Origin: Phyllobacterium sp. OV277
Lineage (GTDB): Bacteria > Pseudomonadota > Alphaproteobacteria > Rhizobiales > Rhizobiaceae
Length of the DNA: 64,000 bases
Reading direction: 5' to 3'
Assembly (NCBI RefSeq): GCF_900104355.1
Contig: NZ_FNIY01000004.1
Span: forward strand, 124,001 to 188,000
Under the pieces are notes generated by a model, which saw only the letters and a list, made by a program, of their open reading frames with translations, was not told the origin of the DNA and searched no databases. This document shows, in pieces, positions 16,841 through 25,752 of the stretch (position 1 is the first letter of the stretch; each line of letters begins with the position of its first letter). The position numbers and the translations under genes were made by a program.

Positions 16841-18205
16841 TCAGGCGGGCTGTAAGTCGGCAACGGACCTCGTTGCAGCATTGGGCGCTACAGCCGTGTT
16901 AAGGCCGCTCTTCATAGGTTTGCCCGCCACATAAACTTCACTCACCGAGCGATCGTCCCCCATCGTTTGAAGAATGAATAATTCTTCTGCAAGGGTTGTT
17001 GCCGTTTGCATGCGCAATTCCATGGCGGGTTTCGCCCGGCTATCAAGAATGGTGATATCGGCATCGGCTCCCACATGCAGCGAACCAATCCGGTCTTCAA
17101 GGCCAAGCGCCCGCGCATTGCCGAGGGTCATCATGTAATAGGATGCAAATGGTGAGAGGCGCTGTCCCTGTACATGCAGAACCTTGTAGGCTTCGGCCAT
17201 TGTTTCCAGCATGGAAAAACTCGTCCCACCGCCCACATCCGTCGCTACGGAAAAACGGGCTCCGAGCTTCTTGAAGCGGTCACGGTCAAACAGACCGCTG
17301 CCGAGGAAGAGATTGGAAGTCGGGCAGAAAACCGCCACGGATCTGGTCTCTGCGAGTGCCGAAATTTCCCGATCCGAAAGAAAAATGCAATGCCCGAGCA
17401 GCATCTTGGAACCCAGCAGATCATAGTTCGCATAGATGTCCGTATAGTCCTTGGCTGACGGATAGAGTGAGGTCGCATAGGTGACTTCATCGCGATTTTC
17501 CGACAGATGCGTCTGCACATAACAATCAGGATGTTCACGTACCAAAGTCCGGCTGATCTCCATCTGCTCCGGTGTTGACGTGATGGCGAAGCGCGGGCTG
17601 ATTGCATAGTGCGCGCGGCCACGGCCATGCCATTTGGCGATCAAATCTTTGGTGTCGTCATAACCCGATTGCGGTGTGTCGCGCAGCCCCTCAGGCGCAT
17701 TGCGGTCCATCATGACCTTGCCGCCGATCATCAGCATATTGCGTTTTTCGGCCGCCGAGAAATAGGCATCCACGCTTTCGCGATGCACTGAGCAATAGGC
17801 CATGGCCGATGTCGTACCATTGCGCAAAAGCTCATCCATAAACCGTCCGGCAATGAAATCCGCATGGGCTGTGGATGAGAATTTCTGCTCTTCAACAAAG
17901 ATATAGGTGTTGAGCCATTCCAGCAGCTGCGCGCCATAGGAGGCAATTGCCTGCGTCTGCGGAAAGTGCAGATGCGTATCGATAAAGCCTGGGAGGATCA
18001 AATGCGGACGATGATCAACGATTTCCACCTGCGGTCCGGCACCGGCACCACGCGCAAGCTCCACATAGTCGCCCACATCGACAATTTTACCATCCTTGAC
18101 GAGAATGGCGCCATCCTCGAAATAGGAATAGGCCGCATGATCATCGATGCTCTTTGGTTCATCGGTAAAGGTCAGCACGCGGCCGCGTAACAGCAATTGG
18201 CTCAT
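16841..18205 (-). CDS. guaD: Guanine deaminase (amidohydrolase superfamily)
   Basis: A 454-residue amidohydrolase that hydrolyses guanine to xanthine and ammonia. The metal-binding motif lies in LPGFIDTHLHFPQTQAIASYG (His-x-His), followed by LLEWLNTYIFVEE typical of guanine deaminase. Further histidines are in VQTHLSENRDE and LLGHCIFLSD, and the late Asp is in SVATDVGGGTSFSML. ATG at 18205 follows GGGAGG and overlaps the puuD stop by 4 bp (ATGA), so the two are translationally coupled. It supplies xanthine to the XdhABC enzyme encoded nearby. An upstream in-frame extension was rejected for lack of an SD. Confidence 0.92.
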   Translation of the reverse strand: MSQLLLRGRVLTFTDEPKSIDDHAAYSYFEDGAILVKDGKIVDVGDYVELARGAGAGPQVEIVDHRPHLILPGFIDTHLHFPQTQAIASYGAQLLEWLNTYIFVEEQKFSSTAHADFIAGRFMDELLRNGTTSAMAYCSVHRESVDAYFSAAEKRNMLMIGGKVMMDRNAPEGLRDTPQSGYDDTKDLIAKWHGRGRAHYAISPRFAITSTPEQMEISRTLVREHPDCYVQTHLSENRDEVTYATSLYPSAKDYTDIYANYDLLGSKMLLGHCIFLSDREISALAETRSVAVFCPTSNLFLGSGLFDRDRFKKLGARFSVATDVGGGTSFSMLETMAEAYKVLHVQGQRLSPFASYYMMTLGNARALGLEDRIGSLHVGADADITILDSRAKPAMELRMQTATTLAEELFILQTMGDDRSVSEVYVAGKPMKSGLNTAVAPNAATRSVADLQPA

Positions 18206-19440
18206 TGGATTGTTCCTCCCTTGACTGTGGTTTCGTACCATTTGGCAAGCAATTGCCGTTCTTCGTCAGAAATCGCAGTAACATTGGCGGGCGGCATGGC
18301 ATGGGAGCGTCCTGCCTGAAGATAGATTTCGCGGGCATGGGCCGCGATCTGGCTATCTGTCTCCAGCATCACGCCCTTGGGCGGTGCGATGAGGCCTTCC
18401 CAGCCCGGCTCCTTCGCGTGACACATGGAGCAACGCCCCAGCACTGTATCGCGGACTTTCGGAAACTCCGCCGAAGCGATGAAGGGCTGCTGCACAGCCG
18501 ATACTTTTTCCACCGGATTGCCAGACAGGATTTTCGGCACCGTCGACAGCCACATGATGACAATGAACAGGATTGCCGTGACCAGCCATGTCCATGTCGG
18601 ATCACCTTTGCGGGCATGGCGGGTGTTGAACCAATGACGGATCGTAACGCCCATCAGGAACACCAGCGATGCGATGATCCAGTTGTACTGAGTACCAAAC
18701 GCAAGCGGATAGTGGTTTGACAACATCAGGAACAGCACGGGCAATGTCAGATAATTATTGTGGGTGGAGCGTTGCTTGGCCTGTTTGCCCAGTTTCGGAT
18801 CAGGCGTCTTGCCCGCAATCAAATCTGCAACCACTTTCTTCTGGTTGGGAATGATGATCATGAACACGTTGGCCGACATGATCGTTGCCGTGAACGCACC
18901 CAGATGCAGGAAGGCAGCACGTCCTGTAAAAAGCTGAGTGTAACCCCAAGCCATGCCGACAAGGATGCAATAGAGCAGCACCATCAGTCGCGTATCATTG
19001 CGCCCCAACGGCGACTTGCAGATTGTGTCATAGACCACCCATCCGCCGAAAATCGAGGCAAGCGAAATAGCAATTGCCACGGGCCGCGAAACGTCAAGCA
19101 CATGCGGATCGATCAGATAGAGATCTGCGCCGGCATAATAGACAATCCAAAGCATGGCAAAGCCGGACAGCCATGTCGCATAGGATTCCCATTTGAACCA
19201 TGTGAGATGTTCTGGCATCTGTTCCGGGGCAACCAGATATTTCTGGATATGATAGAAACCACCGCCATGGACCTGCCATTCCTCGCCATGGGCGCCGACG
19301 GGAAGATCAGGACGTTGCCGCAGCCCCAGATCAAGGGCCACAAAATAGAATGACGAGCCAATCCACGCGATGCCAGTGATAACGTGCAACCAGCGGACGG
19401 CGAAATTCAGCCACTCCCAGGCTATGGCATATTCATACAT
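18202..19440 (-). CDS. puuD: Membrane-bound urate oxidase with C-terminal cytochrome c domain (PuuD)
   Basis: A 412-residue protein with about eight hydrophobic helices and a periplasmic C-terminal cytochrome c domain: heme motif CSMCH (337-341) and axial Met in HAMPP (about 382). This is the PuuD family, which replaces soluble uricase in many proteobacteria and oxidises urate to 5-hydroxyisourate. Electrons should leave through the heme to the respiratory chain instead of forming peroxide. ATG at 19440 follows GGGAG; the frame extends upstream without SD. Coupled to guaD and divergent from a LysR gene. A cytochrome c and a heme-copper oxidase operon about 13-19 kb away are possible electron acceptors. 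Confidence 0.9.
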   Translation of the reverse strand: MYEYAIAWEWLNFAVRWLHVITGIAWIGSSFYFVALDLGLRQRPDLPVGAHGEEWQVHGGGFYHIQKYLVAPEQMPEHLTWFKWESYATWLSGFAMLWIVYYAGADLYLIDPHVLDVSRPVAIAISLASIFGGWVVYDTICKSPLGRNDTRLMVLLYCILVGMAWGYTQLFTGRAAFLHLGAFTATIMSANVFMIIIPNQKKVVADLIAGKTPDPKLGKQAKQRSTHNNYLTLPVLFLMLSNHYPLAFGTQYNWIIASLVFLMGVTIRHWFNTRHARKGDPTWTWLVTAILFIVIMWLSTVPKILSGNPVEKVSAVQQPFIASAEFPKVRDTVLGRCSMCHAKEPGWEGLIAPPKGVMLETDSQIAAHAREIYLQAGRSHAMPPANVTAISDEERQLLAKWYETTVKGGTIQ

Positions 19441-19574
19441 GCGGCTCTCCCTTTTATGTAAAAGAGTATGTGCCAAAGCTTCAGCCGCAGGAAAACGCCA
19501 TAAATCGCCCATCTCTTTCAAAAAAAACTATAAAATGCTAGACGAGTGAACAGTGTAAGACAGTGGTGGGAACC

Positions 19575-20489
19575 ATGTCATATTTCGATAATCTTCGTGT
19601 TTTCGTTCGCGTGGTCGAACTGGGAAACCTTTCTGCCGCCGGCCGGGACCAGCGGGCGTCCCCGGCTGTCGCCAGCAATCGCATCAAGGAACTCGAGCGT
19701 TATCTCGGCGTCCGCCTTTTCAATCGCACAACCCGCAAACTGACCCCCACGGAACATGGCCGCGTCTTCTACGAGGGGGCGGTCAAGATCATCGAGGCAA
19801 TCAACGAAGCTGAAGCGGCTATTGCCGACCTTTCGCAAAAGCCGAAAGGTGCAATCCGCATCACAGCACCACTCGGGATAGGACGACGGCTGATTGCATC
19901 GGGTGTCCCGGAATTTCATGACAAATATCCTGATATCGAAGTGCGATTGCGGCTGTCGGATCACAATATCGATATTATGAGCGAGGGCGTCGATGTGGCC
20001 TTCAAGCTCGGTATCCTCGAAGACTCCAATCTGCGCATGCGCGGTATCATGAATTGCGAGCGGGTGATCTGTGCATCGCCTGATTATCTGGCAAAGCGCG
20101 GTGTCCCGGAAACACCGGATGAGCTGATATCGGCCCATCATGATTGTCTGCTTCTACGCTATCCCGGCTCCAAAGAATATTACTGGACGCTGCAAACGCC
20201 TGACGGTCCGCGCAAGCTTGAGGTCAGCGGCCCATATGATTCCGATGACGGCGATGTACTGACCCGCTGGGCGCTTGATGGCAGGGGTATCATCAACAAG
20301 CCGCTGTTCGAGGTTAAAAGCCATGTGAATGACGGGACGTTGGTGCCGATTTTACAAAACACACCGCCCGTCAGTATTCAGCTTGCGGCGATCTATCCGC
20401 ACAAGCGGTTTCAGGACCCCAAGGTTCGCCTGATGATCGATTTCATGACCGAGCGATGCCAGCGCCTGATCAGCGCCATGCTTGAGTAA
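19575..20489 (+). CDS. LysR-family regulator of the purine block
   Basis: A 304-residue LysR protein with an N-terminal winged helix (MSYFDNLRVFVRVVELGNLS, then SPAVASNRIKELERYLGVRLFNR variant) and a substrate-binding domain from about residue 90. The HTH is of the CrgA/DsdC-like group. It is divergent from puuD-guaD across a gap of about 135 bp and convergent with xdhC (8 bp between stops), which suggests control of purine genes by urate, xanthine or allantoin. ATG at 19575 was chosen; GTG at 19563 is an in-frame alternative. Confidence 0.88.
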   Translation: MSYFDNLRVFVRVVELGNLSAAGRDQRASPAVASNRIKELERYLGVRLFNRTTRKLTPTEHGRVFYEGAVKIIEAINEAEAAIADLSQKPKGAIRITAPLGIGRRLIASGVPEFHDKYPDIEVRLRLSDHNIDIMSEGVDVAFKLGILEDSNLRMRGIMNCERVICASPDYLAKRGVPETPDELISAHHDCLLLRYPGSKEYYWTLQTPDGPRKLEVSGPYDSDDGDVLTRWALDGRGIINKPLFEVKSHVNDGTLVPILQNTPPVSIQLAAIYPHKRFQDPKVRLMIDFMTERCQRLISAMLE

Positions 20490-20497
20490 ATGGTAGA

Positions 20498-21358
20498 TCA
20501 GGCGTGAAGTCGTAGTTTTTGCTTTGAAAGGTTGTCCTGGCCAAACTGATGGTTGAGCGCTGAGGTCATGATCTCAGCAGCAGCAAGCGTAGCGATAACC
20601 GCCGGGCGTTTGTCCTTGACCGCAGTTCCTCCCACGGGACAAACCAGCCTGTCAAAGATTTCCGGGCGGCCAACCTCGCGCTCAAGCCAATTGCGGAATG
20701 TAGCCTTTTTGGTCTTCGAGCCGATCATGCCGACATAGGCGGCATCACCCCGCGCCAATGCTTCGGCGGTGATCAGAAAATCAAGTGCATGGTCGTGAGT
20801 GAGGACAACAAAGGAACTGCCTGCCGGGGCATCGCGCACAACCATCTCGGGCATGGCCGTCAGACAGGTCTCGATACCCGGAACCCGCGTGGCGGAAAGC
20901 TCGATCTCGCGCGTGTCCACAAGAACAATGCGCAGCGGTGCCAGCGATAAGGCCATGGCCAAGGCGTCACCGACATGACCGGCGCCGAAGACATAGACAT
21001 GCGGACGTTGTGCGATCTCAAGATCGACCTTCTCAACAAGCGTCGCCCGCAATTGCCGGTCCAGCCGCTTGAAGCCAAGGGCAACTCGCCCACCACAGCA
21101 CTGCCCGATCTCAGGCCCAAGCGGGATGGAAATATCGTCACCATCTGCCTCGCCCTCATTGAGCAATTTGCGGGCATGGTCAATGGCCATAAATTCGAGT
21201 TGACCGCCGCCGATCGTGCCGAAAATGCAGTCGACCGCAACCAGCATCCACGCACCCGCCTCGCGCGGCGTGGAACCGCTTGCTGCTTTTACCTCGACCA
21301 ACACCACATGTTTGCGCCGGTTGAGAAAGTCCCTGATATCATCGCGGTTCGACGGCAT
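20498..21358 (-). CDS. xdhC: XdhC, molybdenum cofactor sulfuration/insertion protein for xanthine dehydrogenase
   Basis: A 286-residue XdhC/CoxI-type protein. An N-terminal XdhC domain (VLVEVKAASGSTPREAGAWML) is followed by a linker with GQCCGGRVALGF and a C-terminal Rossmann fold (HVYVFGAGHVGDALAMAL). XdhC binds molybdenum cofactor, protects its sulfurated form and delivers it to XdhB; it is not part of the mature enzyme. ATG at 21358 lies 7 bp after the xdhB stop, with a weak GGGAAG SD inside xdhB; an ATG at 21388 inside xdhB is possible but has less support. Last gene of the uraH-xdhABC operon. Confidence 0.9.
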   Translation of the reverse strand: MPSNRDDIRDFLNRRKHVVLVEVKAASGSTPREAGAWMLVAVDCIFGTIGGGQLEFMAIDHARKLLNEGEADGDDISIPLGPEIGQCCGGRVALGFKRLDRQLRATLVEKVDLEIAQRPHVYVFGAGHVGDALAMALSLAPLRIVLVDTREIELSATRVPGIETCLTAMPEMVVRDAPAGSSFVVLTHDHALDFLITAEALARGDAAYVGMIGSKTKKATFRNWLEREVGRPEIFDRLVCPVGGTAVKDKRPAVIATLAAAEIMTSALNHQFGQDNLSKQKLRLHA

Positions 21359-21365
21359 GGGACAA

Positions 21366-23702
21366 TCACTTCCCGTTTCGGGCGACACGCAGCCGCTCGA
21401 CAGCCATCAGCACACGCTCTGGCGTTGCCGGTGCATCCAGCCTCGGCGCAATCTTGTAATCCGCAACACTGGCAACGGCCATGGAGATCGCCTCAAGCAC
21501 CGAAATGGCCAGCATGAATGGCGGCTCGCCAACCGCCTTGGAGCGGCGGATTGTCTCCTCCCGATTAACCGACCAGCTTGCCAGATTCACATTGAATTGA
21601 CGCGGGCGATCGGAAGCCAACGGGATTTTGTAGGTGGATGGTGCATGGGTGCGCAGGCGCCCCTTGGCATCCCACCAGAGTTCCTCGGTGGTGAGCCACC
21701 CCATGCCTTGGACGAACGCGCCTTCGACCTGACCGAGGTCAAGCGATGGGTTAAGCGACTTGCCGACATCATGCAGGATATCGGTTCGATCAACCTGATA
21801 TTCGCCGGTCAGCGTGTCGATGCTGACCTCAGACACCGAGGCACCATAGGCAAAATAGTAAAATGGTCGCCCCCGGCCCTCGGAACGGTTCCAGTGAATT
21901 TTAGGCGTCTTGTAAAATCCTGCGGCCGAAAGCTGCACGCGTGCACCATAGGCGGCCTTGATGAAGTCGGGGAATGGCACCAGCAGGTTGCCAACCCGAA
22001 CCGTGTTTGGTTCGAAGAGCACTTCATCCTTGGCAACGCCATAGTGTTCAACGGCGAAATCCACCAGCCGCGCTTTGATCTGCTGTGCCGCATTGGCTGC
22101 CGCCATTCCGTTGAGATCGGAACCCGACGACGCCGCAGTCGCCGAAGTGTTGGGTACTTTCGCGGTCGTTGTGGCAGTGACCTTGATGCGGTCGAGATCG
22201 ACTTGAAATTCATCGGCGACCACCTGCGCCACCTTGGTGTAGAGCCCCTGCCCCATTTCAGTGCCACCGTGGTTCAAGTGGATCGATCCATCCGTATAGA
22301 CATGGACCAGCGCACCGGCCTGATTATATTCGGTCTTGGTGAAGGAGATGCCGAATTTCACCGGCGTCAGTGCGATGCCCCGCTTGATAATCCGGCTTTT
22401 CCGATTGAACGCCAGAACAGCTTCCCGCCGCGCCGCATAATCAGACGAGGCCTCAAGCTCTGCCACGATTTGAGGAATGATATTGTCTTCAACGGTCTGA
22501 TGGTAGGGCGTGAGGTTCCGGCCTTCATCGCCATAGAAATTGGCTTTGCGGATATCCAGCGGATCCTTGCCCAGCGCATAGGCAATGTCCTCAATCATCC
22601 GTTCACCACCAACCATTCCCTGCGGCCCACCAAAACCACGGAATGCCGTGTTGGATACGGTATTGGTTTTCAGCGGGCGCGAGCGCAGCCGGACATTGGG
22701 ATAGAAATAGCAATTGTCGGCATGGAACAGCGCCCGGTCTGTTACAGGACCGGAGAGGTCGGCGGAAAACCCGCAGCGCGCTGAAAAAGTTGCGTCTACC
22801 GCTTCAATCCTGCCTTCATCATCAAAGCCGAGATCATAAGCCACATGGAAATCATGCCGTTTGCCCGTAGCAATCATATCATCGTCGCGGTCCGGTCTGA
22901 TTTTTACTGCCCGCCGGTATTTTTTGGCAGCAACCGCCGCAACGGCTGCAAAGAGATTGGCTTGCGTTTCCTTGCCACCAAAGCCGCCGCCCATGCGCCG
23001 CACATTCACCGTGACTGCATTGGAGGGAACGCCCAGCACATGGCCAACCATATGTTGGGTTTCGCTTGGATGTTGGGTGGAGGAGAAGACCGTTATCTCA
23101 TCATCTTCTCCCGGTATGGCAAAGGCAATGTGACCTTCGAGATAGAAGTGATCCTGACCGCCAATGCGCATTTCACCACTCAGGCGGTTCTTTGCCTGCG
23201 CGAGTCCGATGGTAATATCACCGCGTTCAAGTTTGAGCGGGTCAACAACCAGCGGATATCCCGCTTTTTCCGCCTCAAGCACGTCAATGGCGTGCTCGAG
23301 ATCGCGATATTCCACCTTGACCTTTGAAGCGGCATAACGCGCCGCCTGCCGCGTCTCGGCAATCACAGCGAACATTGGCTGGCCGTGAAATTCCACTTTG
23401 CCCACTGCAAAGACCGGATCGTCATGCTTGCCCGCCGGGCTCACATCATTATGGCCGGGAATATCATCGACCGTCAGAACATCGATAACCCCCTCACATG
23501 CCCTGACCGCTTCGAAATCAATCGATACGATTTCCGCGTGGGCGCGTTGCGACAGGCCGAGATCGGCATGCAACGTATCGGCAGGTTCTGGCATATCGTC
23601 GATATACTCGGCAGAACCTGAGACGTGTTTGTGCCCGGATTCATGCGGCTGATGCTCATGGACACCGCCTTTAATCCGTGCAATCGGCTGGATTGAGTTC
23701 AT
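21366..23702 (-). CDS. xdhB: Xanthine dehydrogenase, molybdopterin-binding large subunit
   Basis: A 778-residue molybdenum hydroxylase large subunit. It has the a/b hammerhead domain (about 20-130: HVSGSAEYIDDMPEP, IDFEAVRA), then the molybdopterin-binding domains with RRMGGGFGGKE, RGFGGPQGM and GGTEMGQGLYTKV, and the active-site Glu in the C-terminal VGEPPFMLAISV segment. With XdhA it oxidises hypoxanthine and xanthine to urate. Length fits the two-subunit Rhodobacter-type enzyme, where FeS/FAD and Mo parts are separate genes. It follows xdhA by 9 bp. Confidence 0.93.
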   Translation of the reverse strand: MNSIQPIARIKGGVHEHQPHESGHKHVSGSAEYIDDMPEPADTLHADLGLSQRAHAEIVSIDFEAVRACEGVIDVLTVDDIPGHNDVSPAGKHDDPVFAVGKVEFHGQPMFAVIAETRQAARYAASKVKVEYRDLEHAIDVLEAEKAGYPLVVDPLKLERGDITIGLAQAKNRLSGEMRIGGQDHFYLEGHIAFAIPGEDDEITVFSSTQHPSETQHMVGHVLGVPSNAVTVNVRRMGGGFGGKETQANLFAAVAAVAAKKYRRAVKIRPDRDDDMIATGKRHDFHVAYDLGFDDEGRIEAVDATFSARCGFSADLSGPVTDRALFHADNCYFYPNVRLRSRPLKTNTVSNTAFRGFGGPQGMVGGERMIEDIAYALGKDPLDIRKANFYGDEGRNLTPYHQTVEDNIIPQIVAELEASSDYAARREAVLAFNRKSRIIKRGIALTPVKFGISFTKTEYNQAGALVHVYTDGSIHLNHGGTEMGQGLYTKVAQVVADEFQVDLDRIKVTATTTAKVPNTSATAASSGSDLNGMAAANAAQQIKARLVDFAVEHYGVAKDEVLFEPNTVRVGNLLVPFPDFIKAAYGARVQLSAAGFYKTPKIHWNRSEGRGRPFYYFAYGASVSEVSIDTLTGEYQVDRTDILHDVGKSLNPSLDLGQVEGAFVQGMGWLTTEELWWDAKGRLRTHAPSTYKIPLASDRPRQFNVNLASWSVNREETIRRSKAVGEPPFMLAISVLEAISMAVASVADYKIAPRLDAPATPERVLMAVERLRVARNGK

Positions 23703-23711
23703 GATACCCTC

Positions 23712-25193
23712 CTAGCCGACAGCCGCTGTGTAGCGGTTCAGCCTGACATTCTCTTCGCCAGTGGTTTCCAGATAGAAGCGGCGCAATAGGTTTCTTGCTG
23801 ACAGCAGCCGGTAATCCGCCGAAGCGCGCCAATCAGTCAACGGGGTGAAATCCGTGGCAAACGCCGCCATGGCCTGTTCAATTGTCTCGTCGTTCCATGG
23901 GGAACCAATCAGCGTCTGCTCGACCGTAGCGGCACGTTTTGGCGTGCCCGCCATGCCGCCAAAGGCAATCACTGCTGCCTCGACTATGCCGTGTGAATCC
24001 AAGGTAACTTTGAAAGCACCGCAAACCGATGAAATATCCTCATCCAACCGCTTCGATATTTTGTAAACGGCAAATAGTTCACCCTGCTTGAGATACGGAA
24101 TATGGATCGCCTCGACGAACTCTCCCGGCGTGCGGTCCTGTTTGCCGTATTCGATAAAGAACTTTTCGATCGGCACGGAACGGCGGTTCTGCCCCTTGCG
24201 CAGAAGGACGTTTGCGCCAAGCCCGATCAGCGCGGGCGGCGTATCGCCGATGGGTGACCCGTTGGCAACATTGCCGCCAATAGTTCCCATATTGCGCACC
24301 TGTTCGCCGCCGATGCGATTCCACAATTCGGTCAGATCGGGAAAGATTGTTGTAATCACGGAATAGGCATCGGTATAGCTAACGCCTGCCCCTAACTTCA
24401 GACCTTCATCATCCATCGTGATGAGGCGCAATTCGTCCAGATGAGAGGTGAAGACAACGGGTCCAATCTCCCGCATGAACTTGGTCACCCAGAGCCCGAC
24501 ATCGGTGGAACCGGCAACAATGGTTGCGCCGGGATTGGCTTCCATAAAGCTGGCAAAATCATCGACATTAGCGGGAAGAACGAGCCGCTCTTTGCCGACA
24601 CCCACCTCAACGCGCTTGCCGTCCTTCAACATTTGAAGCTGTTCAATGATCCGTGCGCGCTCGGCAACCAGAGGATCATTGTTCGCATTCCCCCGCGCCG
24701 ATACACTTTCAGCCGCCCGGATGATTGCAGCATAGCCGGTGCAGCGGCAGAGATTGCCCTGCAGTGCCTTTTCAATGTCTCGCACAGCCGGATTGGGATT
24801 ATGCATCCACAGTCCATAAAGAGACATGACAAAACCCGGCGTGCAAAAACCACATTGCGAGGCATGGGTATCGACCATCGCCTTCTGCACCGGGTGCAAG
24901 GTGCCATCGGCTCCGGCAAGCGCCTCGACGGTTACGACGTGGCAGGCATCGAGCGATCCGACAAAACGGATACAGGCATTGACCGATTCATAGGTGAGCT
25001 GGCCATTGGTCAAGCGCCCGACGAGAACCGTGCAGGCGCCGCAATCGCCCTCGGCACATCCTTCCTTTGTCCCACGCAGTCGGCGCTCAATCCGCAGGAA
25101 ATCAAGCAGCGTTTGGGTCGCAGGCAAGTCGCTGAGTTCAACGAACTTGTCATTGAGCAGAAAACGGACGCTATTACGGGTCTGGACTTCCAT
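23712..25193 (-). CDS. xdhA: Xanthine dehydrogenase, 2Fe-2S/FAD small subunit
   Basis: A 493-residue subunit with two [2Fe-2S] clusters: C46, C51, C54 and C74 in GCAEGDCGAC...ACIRF, then C114/C117 (QCGFCTPGF) and C149/C151 (GNLCRCTGY). The FAD-binding domain follows (about 190-380, with TIVAGSTDVGLWV and GGNVANGSPIGDTPPAL), then the CO-dehydrogenase-type flavoprotein C-terminal domain. It takes electrons from the Mo centre of XdhB and passes them to NAD. It starts 6 bp after uraH. Confidence 0.93.
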   Translation of the reverse strand: MEVQTRNSVRFLLNDKFVELSDLPATQTLLDFLRIERRLRGTKEGCAEGDCGACTVLVGRLTNGQLTYESVNACIRFVGSLDACHVVTVEALAGADGTLHPVQKAMVDTHASQCGFCTPGFVMSLYGLWMHNPNPAVRDIEKALQGNLCRCTGYAAIIRAAESVSARGNANNDPLVAERARIIEQLQMLKDGKRVEVGVGKERLVLPANVDDFASFMEANPGATIVAGSTDVGLWVTKFMREIGPVVFTSHLDELRLITMDDEGLKLGAGVSYTDAYSVITTIFPDLTELWNRIGGEQVRNMGTIGGNVANGSPIGDTPPALIGLGANVLLRKGQNRRSVPIEKFFIEYGKQDRTPGEFVEAIHIPYLKQGELFAVYKISKRLDEDISSVCGAFKVTLDSHGIVEAAVIAFGGMAGTPKRAATVEQTLIGSPWNDETIEQAMAAFATDFTPLTDWRASADYRLLSARNLLRRFYLETTGEENVRLNRYTAAVG

Positions 25194-25199
25194 AACTGA

Positions 25200-25571
25200 T
25201 CAGCTCCCGCGATAGGTTGAGTAGCCATAAGGCGCAACGAGCAGGGGCACGTGGTAGTGGGCCTCCTCGTCGCTGATGCCAAAGCGGATCGGCACCACAT
25301 CGAGAAACGGCTCCCGATCCCCAGATTGCTGTTCCCCGAGATAGGCGCCGACATGGAAACGCAACTCATAAGTGCCGGAACGCATCTCTGCTCCGGCCAG
25401 AAGCGGCGCATCACAGCGTCCATCCTGATTGGTACGTGTGCTAAGCAGCGTCGAAAACCGGTCACTTTCAAGGCGAAGAAGATCGATTTGCAGATTAGCG
25501 GCAGGCTTTCCGCTTGCCGTATCAAGCACATGCGTCGTCAGACGGCCTGATGTTTCGTTCTGAAGACTCAT
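25200..25571 (-). CDS. uraH: 5-hydroxyisourate hydrolase (transthyretin-like)
   Basis: A 123-residue HIU hydrolase. Its hallmarks are the N-terminal [14 protein letters not shown], the mid R in HVG-type strand segments, and the C-terminal tetrapeptide YRGS. It hydrolyses 5-hydroxyisourate, the PuuD product, to OHCU. ATG at 25571 has a strong GGGAGG SD; the open frame upstream is not used. First gene of the minus operon uraH-xdhA-xdhB-xdhC, divergent from puuE-uraD, so two successive steps of the pathway face each other across one promoter region. Confidence 0.93.
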   Translation of the reverse strand: MSLQNETSGRLTTHVLDTASGKPAANLQIDLLRLESDRFSTLLSTRTNQDGRCDAPLLAGAEMRSGTYELRFHVGAYLGEQQSGDREPFLDVVPIRFGISDEEAHYHVPLLVAPYGYSTYRGS

Positions 25572-25752
25572 GAGCGTTCCTCCCTCCCAAGGCGGACTTT
25601 CCACTTTTGCATCGCTTAGTTTGCCCGCCCCGGACGCTGCGGAGTAGGCGGCGCTTGATTACAGGACTTTCAAAATTTTCTGGGGGAATGAATTGCCGCT
25701 TATTTGATTATTCAGGGGATCGAACCAGCATAGTGGAGGACAGGTGGCTGCC

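Noticed and set aside
21216-22784. An open frame of 522 codons on the plus strand
   Set aside because: It lies opposite xdhB/xdhC, whose protein families are certain; composition is that of an antisense frame.
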